This document shows positions 1 to 11,908 of a DNA stretch of 64,000 nucleotides, one piece after another (the first letter of the stretch is position 1; every line of letters starts with the position of its first letter). A program made the translations under genes and the position numbers. The notes beneath the pieces are model-generated. The model did not search any database and was not told the DNA's origin. It saw only the letters and a program-made list of their open reading frames with translations. The stretch covers positions 4,165,418-4,229,417 of the forward strand of contig CM031866.1 in NCBI GenBank assembly GCA_018697195.1, read 5' to 3'. This DNA comes from Certhia americana (lineage: Eukaryota > Chordata > Aves > Passeriformes > Certhiidae).

Positions 1-1320
1 GAGAGTTATTTCTTGTTATATGAGCCTTTGCCACCTTGACCATCCCAGCTGCCTTACCTTAGCTGAACATGCAACTGATCTTTTCCTCATGCTTTCTTTA
101 TTCTTTTTCATTTTGCAGAAACCAAAATGCAATATTCCTCCCCAATGACACTCTTTCCTGCTTCTTCCCAAACAAGCATCCCCAAGAGACAAATTCCTCC
201 GGAGGTCCAGCGCTGTGAAACATTCACAAGGATGTCTCCCACTGCTAAATCTTGGAGAGAATCCTGCCATCTCACACAGCCCCTGCAGCTATTTGGTGAA
301 ACGGATCCAGCTAAAGTTAATGGTAAAACATCTGCTGGAGTTTTACCCAGCAACTTTAATGGAGCCAGGATGTCAGCCACTGAATTTTGGCACTCTGCAG
401 CAGACAAATATTGTGATCTGAGATTCTCAAGACAGCTGGCCTCCAACCTTCCTGTCTGCACACTAGAAACAATTTCAGAGTTTATCAGTTCTGTATCATA
501 ATCAGTTCACTCAGCCATAAAACCTGTTGGTCTCCTTACTTAACTATTTACATACCTACTTACCCACTAAAACGTCCATTTACTCTCTAATTCCAGCAAG
601 TTATATTCTTACCAATATGAGTCTGAGTTTAAAGGAAGGACTCTTCATGACTTCAAGTATTTTCCACCAAATAATTCATTCCTAGCATTTCTAACTCTTC
701 TTTTCTTTACCACTGTTGAAAAAGGACCAAGTGAAGCTCAGGAGACATATGTAGAAATTACTTTTGTTAGCAGGGAATGTAGATTACACTGGAAGTGTTC
801 TAACAGTTTAGCTAAGTGTGGACACTGATGTGTCAGAGTGCTCTACTGACAGCTTCTTTTCCTCATCTTCACACTCCTGGCACTCAGAAAAAATGAAAGA
901 AGAGCACACAGTCCAGCACACTTTGGAAAATTTTGGAAAATCCAAGGCAGAAATGGTGTAGCTCCCAAGATTTGGCTCCTCCAGGCTGAAAGGAATTTAC
1001 TGTAGCTGTTGCACAGGCTGTTTGTTGAGGAGGAGATGATTAAACAGGACACTCTATTCAGAGCTCGTGGTCACTTAGAAGATCTTGGAAGCATTCCTGG
1101 AGAAGGACACAGCCAAGTGAAGCCCAAGCCTCGCCTCGCAAAGCCATCCCCATGGCACACAAAAGCGCCAGGAGCTGTTCCCTTTCCATATTCAATTCAG
1201 CATAAGTACTCTTTTAAATGTTAGTGAAAGGGAATATCAGCCAGCCACAAAAAAGGACAATTACCTTATAGTTTTGAACTAAAGAGCCAATTTTTCTGCA
1301 TTGAAATGAAACCTGAAAGG
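1..1320. other. Noncoding spacer with one weak exon candidate
   Basis: AT-rich single-copy DNA without a recognisable gene or transposon. The only item of note is a pyrimidine-rich tract ending in TTTTGCAG at 111-118, which resembles a vertebrate 3' splice acceptor. It is followed by a plus-strand frame that stays open until a TAA at 499-501, containing an ATG at 127. The predicted peptide resembles no family I know. The same stretch is also open on the minus strand (108-461), so low stop density alone could explain it. I do not call it a gene. Confidence 0.5.
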
Positions 1321-1329
1321 CACAAGCAA

Positions 1330-1367
1330 GGGGCTAAGGGGAGGAGGGACGGGGAAAAAGTGGGGGG
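1330..1367 (+). other. Canonical G-quadruplex motif
   Basis: G-runs at 1330-1333, 1338-1341, 1346-1348 and 1351-1354 are separated by loops of 4, 4 and 2 bases, and a further run of six G lies at 1362-1367. This meets the usual rule of four runs of at least three G with loops of 1-7. It lies on the plus strand about 180 bp before a CpG-retaining block. That the motif exists is seen directly; that it folds in the cell is inference. Confidence 0.8.
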
Positions 1368-1514
1368 ACGCAGGCGAGGGATGGGACTGAGATGAGAAAA
1401 AGACTTCAGAAGCTCCGGCGTTTGCTCAAGAGCCCTTATGTCTCTGAATGGTGCTATTTCTCTCATGCTACAGAGCCACAAAGTTGTTTCCACCCCCACC
1501 CCTCCTTCCTCTGG

Positions 1515-1745
1515 CAATGCGAACAAGATCATAAACGTCAGATGCAGTCTTGTCGCTTTAATGGTCTCATGGCTATGAATAAAAATGGCGCGGTAACAGA
1601 TTTGTTAATTGACTTTATGTGCAACTGGCATACATTAGGCAGCTCCGTTAGCACCGCTCACAAAGCTGGATGTGTTGCTGCTCGCTCCCACCGCCATCGA
1701 ATTAAACTTTTAACAGTTGAGAGACCAGAGGGTTAAGCCTAGGAG
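1515..1745. promoter_or_regulatory. Candidate conserved noncoding element (CpG-retaining)
   Basis: About ten CpG dinucleotides survive in roughly 190 bp inside otherwise CpG-poor DNA. They include GGCGCGG at 1587-1593 and several in 1649-1700. The block also holds the homeodomain-type site TTAATTGA at 1605-1612 and a second ATTAAA-type site near 1700. It has no repeat signature. An open plus-strand frame (1392-1736) crosses it, but the peptide resembles nothing known. Retained CpGs together with homeodomain sites are typical of developmental enhancers. No cross-species alignment was available, so conservation is a guess. Confidence 0.35.
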
Positions 1746-1950
1746 GCTGGAGTGATATTTTCACTGCCTTTGATGACACACTAAAATACAGAACGTCTCA
1801 TTTTGCAGCAGAACATTGAGTCTGCGAAGCCGATGTACATGTGGTTACTATTTGCAGAATTTGGCATTTTCTATGAATAGCATAAAACAGGCAGTGGATC
1901 AGCTGTCATGTTTTGACAGGGTTGTCCTTTTTTTCCGAATGCCATTCTTT

Positions 1951-1952
<2 letters not shown>

Positions 1953-1981
<29 letters not shown>
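1953..1981 (+). repeat. Poly-T tract (29 T)
   Basis: An uninterrupted run of 29 T. No CR1 or SINE body adjoins it and no target-site duplication is obvious, so it is a simple homopolymer and not clearly a retroposon tail. Its length is likely to vary between individuals and sequencing runs. Confidence 0.95.
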
Positions 1982-4900
1982 CCCTTCATTTTTTTGCTCC
2001 CCTTTATGCCATAAATCCACATTTTTCCTTTTTTCCACAGCAGTCTATAAGCTGGTGAATATTATATTAAAAGGACAGTCTGACCATGCATCCAAAGGTA
2101 CAAGAAACCTTCTATCATGACAGATTGTGAACTCCCGGATGAGAAGAGAAGGAAATAACATTTGTGCATATGGACCAGTACAAGGGATTTGATCAGACAT
2201 CAAGATTTTAAATGCAGGTTGCACAAATATCCATCAGGACTCATGTACACCTGAAAATCATCATGCCATTAGTCAGGTTTGAGTTATTCCCTTGGGATCT
2301 GTACTTGAATCCTATGATTCTTTGATCTCCACAGGGCAAATGGACTTGATTTGTCCTTTCCTTGAGATCAAGAATGCAAGACTAATTTTGAGACACTTAT
2401 GTCTGTGATGTCTTATAGCAAACATTTGAATGTCCCAGTTTTGACGCGTGATTTTCAAAACAATGAGGTCTTTTATCCAATGGCACTATGGTATCTGTTA
2501 AAAAACCACAAAAACTACCACCAAATCTTATCTCAAAAAGATATTAATATCGGCAGGTTTATCCAGTGCCAAAGTCTCAGACTGACCCTTCGAACACACG
2601 GATCCATGAAGGCCGAGATAGAGAATTTAAATTTCTTAGCTTAGTGTATTTTGGAAGAGTGGACATGAAGTATTCATCCCTCAGGAAGAAGCTCAGAGAC
2701 CACAGCTCCTCTCCTTGCTCCATGTAGGGGCAGGAGGGGCGGCCAGGTCATGGTTTGTGCACTCACTGGCTTGGAGAGCTCCACTTTCCAGCACTTTTTG
2801 TGTGCTTTTGTCCCCCACTGCACATCCACAGAAGAATGGGCAGGCTTTGCCAGCAGCCATGACATTTCAGGGGACAGGCCAGCCGGTGCTTCCGTGCGAG
2901 CAAGGGCTCCAGGAGAGCCAGGAAAAGACTAGATCTAAACAATAGAGTTACTGCTCAAACTCTAATCTCTCTCTCTCTCCCATCTGTTAGTCCTCACCTC
3001 CTAGGCATCTCCTTCACCTTCACGCACCACAGAGGTTGGCTTGGCTCATTCCCTCCTGAACACGTTCATATTTTGGGAAGACAGACTCAGGCATTTAATA
3101 TGGTTATTGGCACTCTACATCACGTCCTGTGATGAAGATCCCTGTCTACTCATATTTTCCTGTTTCTTTATCGCATTCTTTAATTGGATTAAATTTTAGA
3201 TTAAATTTCCCAACATTCAGAAGCAAACAGGAAAATTGCTCTCCTGTTTTGCTAGTCAATTGCAATACCATCCTTTTTTCATTGATGGAGTGGTTAATAT
3301 TCAATAAAAAAATGGATTGACCAGAATATGCTGCCCTCAGCTCTGCTGCTTTTCTTAAAAATTTCTGCTAAATCTCTCTCACTGTGGTTCTAAGAAGCAA
3401 AATTATTAAAACAGGTAAAGGATGAAGGAAATGACAAAATAAATAGTTTAATATGAAATTACATTTCTTTGTCATAACTTTAAAAGCAAGATCCTTCCAT
3501 ACCAAGACTAGAGGCACTTTTATTCTTGAAAACCATTGTGTGAGAGGTCTGAAACTGGGAGGACTGTGCCTGTTTCATTCCAACCCACCCTTTTGCCCAC
3601 AAATTTTTGATGCTTCCTTGACACATTTCTCTTAATTTTAAATTTTCTAGATAGCTTGTCTTGACAAAAGCATATTTCAGGTCAGACATAGGCTGATCAT
3701 GGAAGCTTTTAAACTCTCTTGCTGACCTGGAATTAGTAGATTCATGCAACTTTCCACCAAACCCAGTACACCATAAAATAAGTGTTTTACGCTACAGTGG
3801 TATTGCTGGCAATGCATAAAATAAATGTCCTGTATGTGCAATACCATAACTTCAGTCTAAAACACTATCTAAAGATTTAATAGATGGATAGATATTGCTT
3901 TGGTTGTGAAGGGCCTCACACTACAACTTGTGTCTTTGTTTTTTTTAATGCATTATTTGGCTGAACATGTTTAATGACAGTGAACAGACAAGAGATCTAC
4001 ACAGACACACAAGCAAACTTCCACAACCCCATGACATCCCATAGCTTTGTAACAGCAGAGGTCATAGAACTTACTTTTTTATCACCTATTCATTCATTCA
4101 TTCATTCATCCTCCAAATCTCTCTTTAATTAATTTTTGTCTCAGTATCTTGATCTTTGTGTCTTAACATTTTAATAATGAAAAATGAGTGTAAATCATAA
4201 CCAGCTTTAAGCAACAAAAGGCTGTGGGCCCTTGGCAATGCACAAGTGGAATATATAAGGAAATTGTGTTCATTTCAGGTGGGCTGTACCAAAATGTTGT
4301 TTAGGGAAGCAGAGTAAATAAATTATTTACTAGGGAATAAAACTGGTATAAGCCAAAGGGGATATCCATGCTTTGATTTTGAGCATAATTTTGCTTCTGA
4401 TTGAGGTACTGCACCTCCAGAAATTAGTTTTAAGAAAAAAATCAGCTGTTCATTGTTCTTTGTCAATGTCCATCCCTGAAGGTAAGATGAATGTACAAGC
4501 AGCAGGTAGCTCAGCTGTCAGACTTCCAATCATCACCCTCCTAGAGCAAGTTTCCCTCTTTCCCAAGTCTGGCTAGCACTTGCACATACTCTGTTTTACA
4601 CAGCCAAAAATTTATCAGCATAATTCTTTTCCATGTGAAGCATTCAGTGTGTTACCAGGCCAAAATGTGTATCAGTATTGACTCAGTAACACAATCTATA
4701 GTGAGTCAAGGTAGTAAATTGAATAAATTTTTAATAATTCTTTCTTACTCAGCAGTTACACCAGTGCTCTGTAGGTCCATTGACCAGGAAACACAAATCA
4801 CTGCATGGGGATGGCTTCCTTCCTTCTTTCCTCAATGGATGGACAAAGATATTTGGATAATTGTAGTTTTATTGGAATTGAATGCTTGTGGAAGGAAAAA

Positions 4901-5755
4901 TCGTTATTATTTCAGTAAGTCTAACAGTGTTGTGATATTCTCTTTCCAGAATGAAATACTTGGAAGTTAGTGGCTTCTTTGAAAGTATCACTGATTTTGA
5001 AACTTTTCTCTTCCGTTTTATAACATAATTTTGATTGTAAAATTTTCAGATCTGAGAAGGTAATACAGTATTTTCATTTACTCAATAGTTTTGACTAGAA
5101 CCTGAGTGTATTTTCCCATACTACAATAACAGAAAAACCTCAAATGCAACCAAAACCCAAACATGGAAAATATTCAACATTAAGGTTTAATTGAGGATCC
5201 AATGGAAATAAATTTCAGAGCCTTCAAAAAAGGAAAATTTGATTTTCTGCTTTACCACAAACCTATGTGTGCCATAAATCAAATGCTAAAAGCATCCCTA
5301 TTTTCTGTCTTTGATCTCAACATTCAGCTCTGAGAAAGGCCAAACCAAGAGTTTTGGTTTTTTTTTCTACTACACTGAGCCTGCTTTGTTAGATGAAACT
5401 GTGGGTTGGCTTCCTTCTTCAGCTGGAATTGGCCTTCCAAACATAGCTGGATTATTAGAATTAAATCAGAGGAACGTTGAAAGCTTACTGGGTAATGGGA
5501 AGAAGAGGTCCCCATGTGTCCTCTATTTCATACAAAGAAGAGTTGGATTGTCTTTTTTATTATTCCAGTGAGGAAAAGACATTTGCAAGAGGCTGGCTGT
5601 GGGGCAAGAGAGGGAGGGATTGCTCTTCATCCCACATGGAGATTCTCCTGCCCTGATCTGAATTGGGTGGATTACAGTATCCCTTTCCTGCATAGTGAAG
5701 TTCTGTTTTCTGTTCCCACTTAATATTACATGCAAAGATCATTGCCCTTTCCTGT
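1982..5755. other. AT-rich noncoding spacer
   Basis: No gene, RNA or transposon was recognised in this 3.8 kb. A short CT-rich run lies at 2961-2980, a CATT tetramer run at 4088-4109, and a GC-richer stretch at about 2680-2940 carries short overlapping open frames on both strands. The frames are 60-111 codons, as expected by chance. Nothing suggests transcription. Confidence 0.6.
4088..4109 (+). repeat. (CATT)n microsatellite
   Basis: About five perfect tandem copies of the tetramer CATT. Short and uninterrupted. Confidence 0.9.
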
Positions 5756-5756
5756 C

Positions 5757-5793
5757 CACACACAAACACACACACACACACATACACACACAA
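5757..5793 (+). repeat. (CA)n microsatellite
   Basis: A CA dinucleotide repeat of about 37 bp, interrupted by single-base changes (an extra A near 5764 and a T near 5783). The reading frames through it (Thr-His on plus, Val-Cys on minus) are responsible for two of the longer open frames nearby and should not be read as protein. Confidence 0.95.
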
Positions 5794-8700
5794 ATAAAGT
5801 GTCTTTTTCATTATTATTTTCTTTCTTTTCTTTTCCTGCTTCAGCTGTGGGTCCAGCTGGGGAAGGAGTGGGAAAAGGCATGAGGTGGGAGGAGTGGGAT
5901 GAAATGGAGGGAGAGGAAGGGAGGGTTGGTGCGTGGGGGGACGTGGTGTCCTCCGGGGAGGCAGTTCCTGTCAGGGAGATTACAATGGTTGTCATCTGTG
6001 TGATCAAAAAGGAGGGAAACACTGCAGAAGGGATGAGTCTCCACAGCTGTGAAGGGCTGTTAATAACATCACCACGCAAACCCACACCACCCTCACCAGT
6101 GGAGGAGAGCAGCAAAGTCCCTGCAGAAACTGGCACAAAGCAGCTGCCCCCAACCCAGGCACTGTGGGCACGGGGGCTGCCAGGGCCAAAACACAGACAC
6201 GAGACACATGCCACCCCCTCCCAGCAGCAAGGACTTTTATCCTCCTTACTTTTTGCTTCTGCATGGTAATTATTCTTTTTAACAACAGAATATTTGGGAA
6301 AGGAACAAGTATTGCTGCAGAAAAAAAAAAAAAAAAAAGTGTTTATGAATAATGGAACATTTCAAATCCATCTGGTTTCCGAGACATTTTTTAGTTTCTT
6401 GCTACAGCCAATTATATAGCATGCTTGAGTGATAACTGGTTTTATCCTCAGGCTCATTCTGCACACTAATTTCTACACTGATAGTTGCTACCAACCTCTG
6501 AGGTTAGTAGCCATATGGTAGTCCAATATGGCACTTAATACTACACTTGTTATACAGTAAGCAGTATTCCGGCAATCATAAATCCACATTGTAGTAGGCA
6601 CTGTAAAAAAGCTGAGAGTCCTTTTTCTGAGTTTTGGCAGTGATGGCTATTTTTAATTTAATTTCAAGGACATTATAGAATCATTTGCGACTCTTTTTAA
6701 ATTTTTTTTTCTTCTCTGTTTTATTGCTGATGAAAGTCAAATTGCTGGCACCAATCCTTCCTGTAAATGGCAAAGACAGTGGAGAGCGATAGTTCTTTTC
6801 CTAGCAGAGGATCTCCTGATACTGATGCTTCTGTCAAATTGATCCCATCCAGTAGGAATTGGAAAGCCTCCTCTAAATTGTGCTCTGTGTTGCTAAACAA
6901 GTGCCAGTCACTAGAAATAGCAAAGTGGCATTTTGTGGGCTATCCATCTTGCAAAATAATAACCACTCTTAGCATTAATTCAGGGATTTTTCCTCATCTG
7001 ATGAGCCATACCACAGGCTTGTTAAGGCAAAGATGGTCATTATTGTACCTACCACAAATATCAGAGGCGCAGGAAGATAAACAGAGTCATCAGGATAAAT
7101 GTGAATCCTTTCCAAACCGGGAAGGGAATGTAGGTGTCCTGCTCCCACACCTCTACAAGCATTAAGTCAAAGACTTTCACAGGGGAAAGGGGGGAAATAC
7201 TCCCATGTAGATGCACAGGAAATTGCATCGAAAACAAATCCATCCTTTCATCAACCTATTCTCATTTCAGCACCATATTTCCTATGAGGTTGAAAAATCT
7301 GCTTCATGAGAGCATATGTTCCTTCAAAACTCATTTCAGATGTAACTTTTTTTAGGTTTCACCTCCTCTTCATGCTTTCTTTCCATAAATTGCTTTCCAG
7401 GGCTGTTGTTTTTCCTATTTATTTGCTCAGCAATCATTAAGACCTACATGATTCAAAGAGGGCTCTTCATAAAATGTGGTGGACAGTACAAAAAATACTC
7501 CGGTGTAAGAAATCAATTAATTATTTCCACCTCTATTAAAAAAATTTAAAAAACATAAATACACAGAACAAAAAATAATAGTTGTCCTATATTTATACTT
7601 CTTCCAAAAAGAAGTGTATTTACACTTTACTCCCAAATCTATCAAGATTCTTTTTTTCCCTTGGCGCCTCTAGCAATTAATCAGTGATTATAACTTTTAA
7701 GGAAGTTTTATGGTGCGTGGACTATAATCTATTATGGAGGGAAGTTATTCTACATGGAGCTGAGCTGGAGGAGCTAGAATAAATAGATTAAATTTTATCC
7801 CTGACAGGCAAGTTGACTGAGAGATTCAAGGAAATTCATACGATGGTAAGGGCCAACTCAACCCAATGGCCTGCAAGAGGATGGAGAATTAGCTGGCTGT
7901 TATCCCAGATGAAGTCTGAAAACAAAGGACACTCAGGACGGCTATAAAGTGGACATGAGTTTTGATATAATAACACCATGTTATCTTAACTGCTAGCTGT
8001 GACCTCAGAGTCATTACAGTGCTCAACAATGTAGCTACCAAGTTTAAACTGTACTAACAGAAGGAATGGAAAACTTGGAGCATAAAGAGAGCAGTGTCTT
8101 TGTGTTTGACTACCTGAGGCTTAAGGACCTTTTATCAGAATTCGAGAGCATTTTTTCATGTGATTTCATCTTGGAATGAAAACTAGCAACTTACAGGATT
8201 TCCATAATTATTACATTTGATTTAACTCAGAGAGAAGACCTGTAATCAACCCCACTGATGCCCTTCCTTTGCTTGTACAGCTCTTAGTACCACAACCCCA
8301 TGTGTAATTTTCTATGCCTCCTTTCATATCAGGTGTAGTAGGCACTCCACTATCAACTTACAACAACCTGAATTTTTAAACAGCCTACCTGGTCCTTATC
8401 TCAGCATTGAAGTGTGCAAGTTATCTAACTGCAAAAGTCAGCACAGAGATATGTATTTTTGCCTGTGAGAACAGATCTTGACCTTTGAATTCAAGTCACT
8501 CATTTCCAGAGCTACATGTGGAGAAGTGGGAAAATCAGGGATGTAGTCCCTTCACTCAGTGAAGTTGCTGAACTCAAGAAAGATGTTGGGCACACCATAG
8601 GTCACCTTGAGACAGAAGGTTTTGCTCATCTTATCTGAGAGTATTGTCTCTGAACAAACTGATTTTAATTTTGTCTTTGCCTCTGCAGTAAGGGGATTTT

Positions 8701-9088
8701 ATCCTGGTTGGTTTGATTGTGTTTCTCTGCCTTCATGTAAGTGGGATTTTGGAAAAAGGAGGCCTGACTTTAATTTTTCATTAATTCTGTTTGTTTGTTT
8801 GTTTCTTCAGGATATTTTCTTTTTACTGTTTGAGCTATTTTTTTTTTTCTCAAACAGGAAATTCCTCTCTGGGCTCATCTATTTGGATGTTTACCAACAA
8901 GCTTTTGCCTAGTTATCTTATTCCACCTACAAACTCAGTCAGTAAAAGGCAATCCTGAATAAGAATATGCATGCAAGTTTAAAGGAAATATGTGTGTTTT
9001 ATACCAAAAGAAGCTAAATTCTCTAGGATCTCTCTATTGTAGTACAATTTCATTTGTAAACAAGCTTAAGGAAGACAATTCCCTTTCT
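5794..9088. other. Noncoding spacer, purine-rich at its left end
   Basis: The first 400 bp are GC-richer and purine-skewed, with G-runs at 5909-5911, 5919-5921, 5923-5925 and 5935-5940. The last loop of 9 bases makes this a weak G-quadruplex candidate. The long open frames here (5730-6269 plus, 5726-6214 minus) overlap each other on opposite strands and run through the CA repeat, so both are treated as spurious. An 18-base A-run lies at 6321-6338. From 6340 on the sequence is AT-rich, with no repeat or gene recognised. Confidence 0.6.
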
Positions 9089-9177
9089 AGTGGAAGGTGT
9101 CCCTGACCTTGTTTGGGAGTTTGAACTAGGTGACCTTTAAGGTCCTTTCCAAACCAAACTGTTCTGGGATTCTATGA
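9089..9177 (+). mobile_element. CR1 LINE 3'-end fragment
   Basis: Reads as a diverged CR1 3' end in sense orientation: TGGAAGGTGTCCCTG, then GAACTAGGTGACCTTTAAGG, then the terminal TTCTGGGATTCTATG near 9162-9176. It is 5'-truncated to about 90 bp, the usual fate of CR1 copies. A T-run at about 9190-9203 follows closely. CR1 is the dominant LINE of birds, so this supports the avian assignment. Too short to say which subfamily. Confidence 0.88.
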
Positions 9178-9334
9178 AAATCTGAAAGGGTTTTTTTTTT
9201 TTTTATTTTAGGAAAGTGACATTTGGGACTTGGCAGCATTGTGGTTGTCCCCTCTTACTAGCTGAAATGGGGGGAAATGTGTATATTTTCAAAACTGTCA
9301 TCTTTCTCTGCTTGTGAAGAACCAAAAAATTATC

Positions 9335-9351
9335 TTTTTTTTTTTTTTTTT
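9335..9351 (+). repeat. Poly-T tract (17 T)
   Basis: A plain homopolymer run; no flanking retroposon body was recognised. Confidence 0.9.
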
Positions 9352-9759
9352 CCCTTTGCATGTAAATACCTCCAGTAGTAACTTCTTAGATCCATTTATT
9401 AATGAGCTATCAGTCAAGTAAATCTGGAGAGAACTTGAACGGATGGGCAGTTGGAATATTCCCCAGAAAACCAGAACTTGCAGGACCACCTTGCTAGGAA
9501 GTGCTGTGGATGACACAAGGAGGAAAGTCAAAAGAAGCACAAGGAGTCAGTGAATGCATTTGAAAATTAAAAGGGGGGGAATGAAAAAAGAAAAAAACCA
9601 AAACAATAGAGACAGAAAACAGTTTTCAGTATTCACCAGCTCTCCTCATCACTCCAGCCCAGGGCTTTGGAACAGACCCAGTGGAGGGCAGCCTCCTCTC
9701 CACATTTCTGACAGACGGGGCATGCTGCTCACCTTTCCTGCCATCTAGTTTGTGTTTTG

Positions 9760-10215
9760 ACAATTCGGGATGGAAACTCCAGCAAATATATGCAGAAAGC
9801 GAAGATCCCCGGCTCCTGTTCTCCTCCCGAGGAAGTTAGCCAGGCATCGCAGAAATGTGATGCGTGAATAACACAGAGTCTAAGCAGAAAATGAGTACGT
9901 TTTAAACAAGTCCACTGGAAAAGAATTAGCAGTGAAACTGAAAAGAGCCATATGCCAATAAAGGGGAAAGTGACTCAAAGTGACACGCTGTAATAATATA
10001 ATTGAGTTAGGATTAAATTGCAGAAGGATAAAAGCAAGGACAGAGCTAAAAAGGTAGAGACTGCGACATGTGCTGCCTTGTTAAGTGGGAGATGGTCAAC
10101 AGGAGGGGATTCTCTTGCCGTTTTCCTTTCATTTATAATTAGGCAGTGAAAGTACCAGGGGCATGTCAAGCCATTTGAGGGTTTAAATAAAACAGCACTT
10201 CCCTGAACCATCATG
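9760..10215. promoter_or_regulatory. Candidate conserved noncoding element
   Basis: Single-copy block with scattered retained CpGs (for example near 9768, 9800, 9828 and 9865) and AT-rich homeodomain-type sites: TATAATTGAG near 9996-10005 and TTATAATTAGG near 10134-10144. No repeat signature or convincing reading frame is present. The texture resembles vertebrate developmental enhancers. The evidence is compositional only, so confidence is low. Confidence 0.28.
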
Positions 10216-11623
10216 GCTCAGTTTCAGCATCCCCCCCATCCCCCACGACTCCTTGGAAGCAGTGGGAGTCTACAGCTATCTCCTCCTCTGGGAAACTCTC
10301 CCTGGCAGGCAGCATCCGGACCTTCTCCATCTCCCACCCTCAATCTTTATTGTTAAGGGAAAGGGGGAGGTGGCAAGGGTGTGAGGCACCCTTAAGAAAT
10401 CCCCTGTTTATTTTAGAGTTTTTGCAGGCAGGGGTATGGGGGAGGGCTTCTTTTTTCCTCCCCTGAATTCTTCTCTATTAATATATTCCATTTAAATTGC
10501 TCACGGCACCATGTACTAATTAGGACTAGAATGACAGTTTGAGGAGAACAACTGAACCCACTTGAACTCTTGGAGTTCAGAGTTCATGCACATATGGGAA
10601 AAACATCTTCCCATTTATTTCTGCAAATACTCTGCACGTATCATGGAAAATATAGCTGATATGTATGGAAAGAGCTGATCTTGGTGGCTCCTGTAGACAC
10701 TTCAGATTGCAGCCAAAGAAATTTGAAATGCTCATTTAAAGACAACACTCACTGAATTGGTTCTGTTGGTGATCACACATTGAGTTGCACTGATTTAAAT
10801 GAAAGTGTTAATTTGATACCAGTTTAGATCTACCAGTACAAAAGCACAATGGATGTCCTAGGGCATGTTAAAGCAGGCTCATTCCAGTTCAGAATAAGTC
10901 AATGAAGAACAGTTTTCAGCTACACTAAGACAAGAATGCTGCACAGATCTACATGGATATATGAACCACAAAAGCAAAACCAGGATGGTTTTAAGTGCAT
11001 CCAGGACCTTTGTGTTACTTAATCTTAGACCAAACATCTCAGCACTTACCTTCAGTGGACAGTTAGTGGGTTTTGCAACATTCATGTAATAATAGCAATA
11101 CCTAGTGATTGTAATCATGTATCTTATGGTATTTTAGCCAGGTGTGTAAATTGTAAGAGGCACACACATTGATTTAAGTTGCCAAAATCAATTTTCCTAT
11201 TTTGATAGCTTTTATTTTGTCCATTTAAAACTACCCTTCAGGTGCTGACTTTGAACCACTCCCATTCCCAGTACAGAGTACTCAAATATTGACTTGTTCC
11301 AGCTTAATGAACTTGATTTTGACTTCTCACCTTTTATTATTTTGGTGGGAGGTTGTGTGCAGACCAAGTTTGTAATGAAACAGGATGATTTACTCAATAC
11401 CACACAGCAAATCAGTACCACAGCTGGAGATAAGAGTTGACTTCTACAGAGAACCACCACACAAATTTGACTACAAGTCTTGAAAATCAGCAGGCTTGGA
11501 TTGCCTGAAAACTCCAGTTTACGTGTTGGTTTCCTTCCAATCTGTTAAGAAGAGGTTTCTGTAAGAATAACTTGGCTGAAATGTATGTCTGTCCCTGATC
11601 TCCTACAGTTATTTTTTACAGGG
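10216..11623. other. Noncoding spacer with C/G runs
   Basis: No gene or transposon was recognised. A run of seven C then five C lies at about 10231-10245. G-rich patches occur at about 10355-10380 and 10428-10447, but neither meets the four-run G-quadruplex rule. The remainder is AT-rich with short chance frames (up to 82 codons). Confidence 0.55.
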
Positions 11624-11672
11624 TCATAGAATGGCTTGGGTTGGAAGGGATCTTAAAGACAATTTAGTTTCT
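11624..11672 (-). mobile_element. CR1 LINE 3'-end fragment abutting a microsatellite
   Basis: Starts TCATAGAATGG and continues with GGGTTGGAAGGGATCTTAAA, a close match to the CR1 3' end read in reverse. Where CR1 would normally continue with a C-rich AGTTCCAACCCCC-type segment, the sequence passes straight into a CCCCTT tract. The hexamer expansion may therefore have started within the CR1 sequence itself. Only about 49 bp of the element remain. Confidence 0.88.
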
Positions 11673-11908
11673 TCCCCTTCCCCTTCCCTTTCCCCTTCCC
11701 CTTCCCCTTCTCCTTCTCCTTCCCCTTTCCCTTTCCCTTTCCCTTTCCCTCTCCCTCTCCCTCTCCCTCTCCCTTTCCCTTTCCTTTTCCCTTTCCCTTT
11801 CCCTTTCCCTTTCCCTTTCCCTTTCCCTTTCCNNNNNNNNNNCTTTCCCTTTCCCTTTCCCTTTCCCTTTCCCTTTCCCTTTCCCTTTCTCTTTCCCTTT
11901 CCTTTTCC
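11670..11908 (+). repeat. Polypyrimidine hexamer microsatellite with assembly gap
   Basis: About 240 bp of pure pyrimidine with a strict six-base period. Blocks of variant units follow one another: CCCCTT first, then CCTTCT, CCCTTT, a short CCCTCT block near 11745-11772, and CCCTTT again to the end. Ten N at 11833-11842 mark an unresolved assembly gap inside it, so the true length is unknown and probably larger. Open frames through it (Pro-Phe on plus; Lys-Gly and Arg-Glu on minus) are artefacts of the repeat. Such mirror-symmetric pyrimidine tracts can form triplex (H-DNA) structures. Confidence 0.97.

Noticed and set aside
5909..5940. G-quadruplex candidate
   Set aside because: Four G-runs are present but one loop is nine bases, outside the usual limit, so it is kept only as a weak note.
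5726..6269. Two long opposed frames (179 codons plus, 162 codons minus)
   Set aside because: They overlap on opposite strands and both run through the CA microsatellite, giving Thr-His and Val-Cys stretches. Composition explains them.
6672..6684. TATAGAATCATTTG resembling a CR1 3' end
   Set aside because: Only about nine bases match and neither flank continues into CR1.
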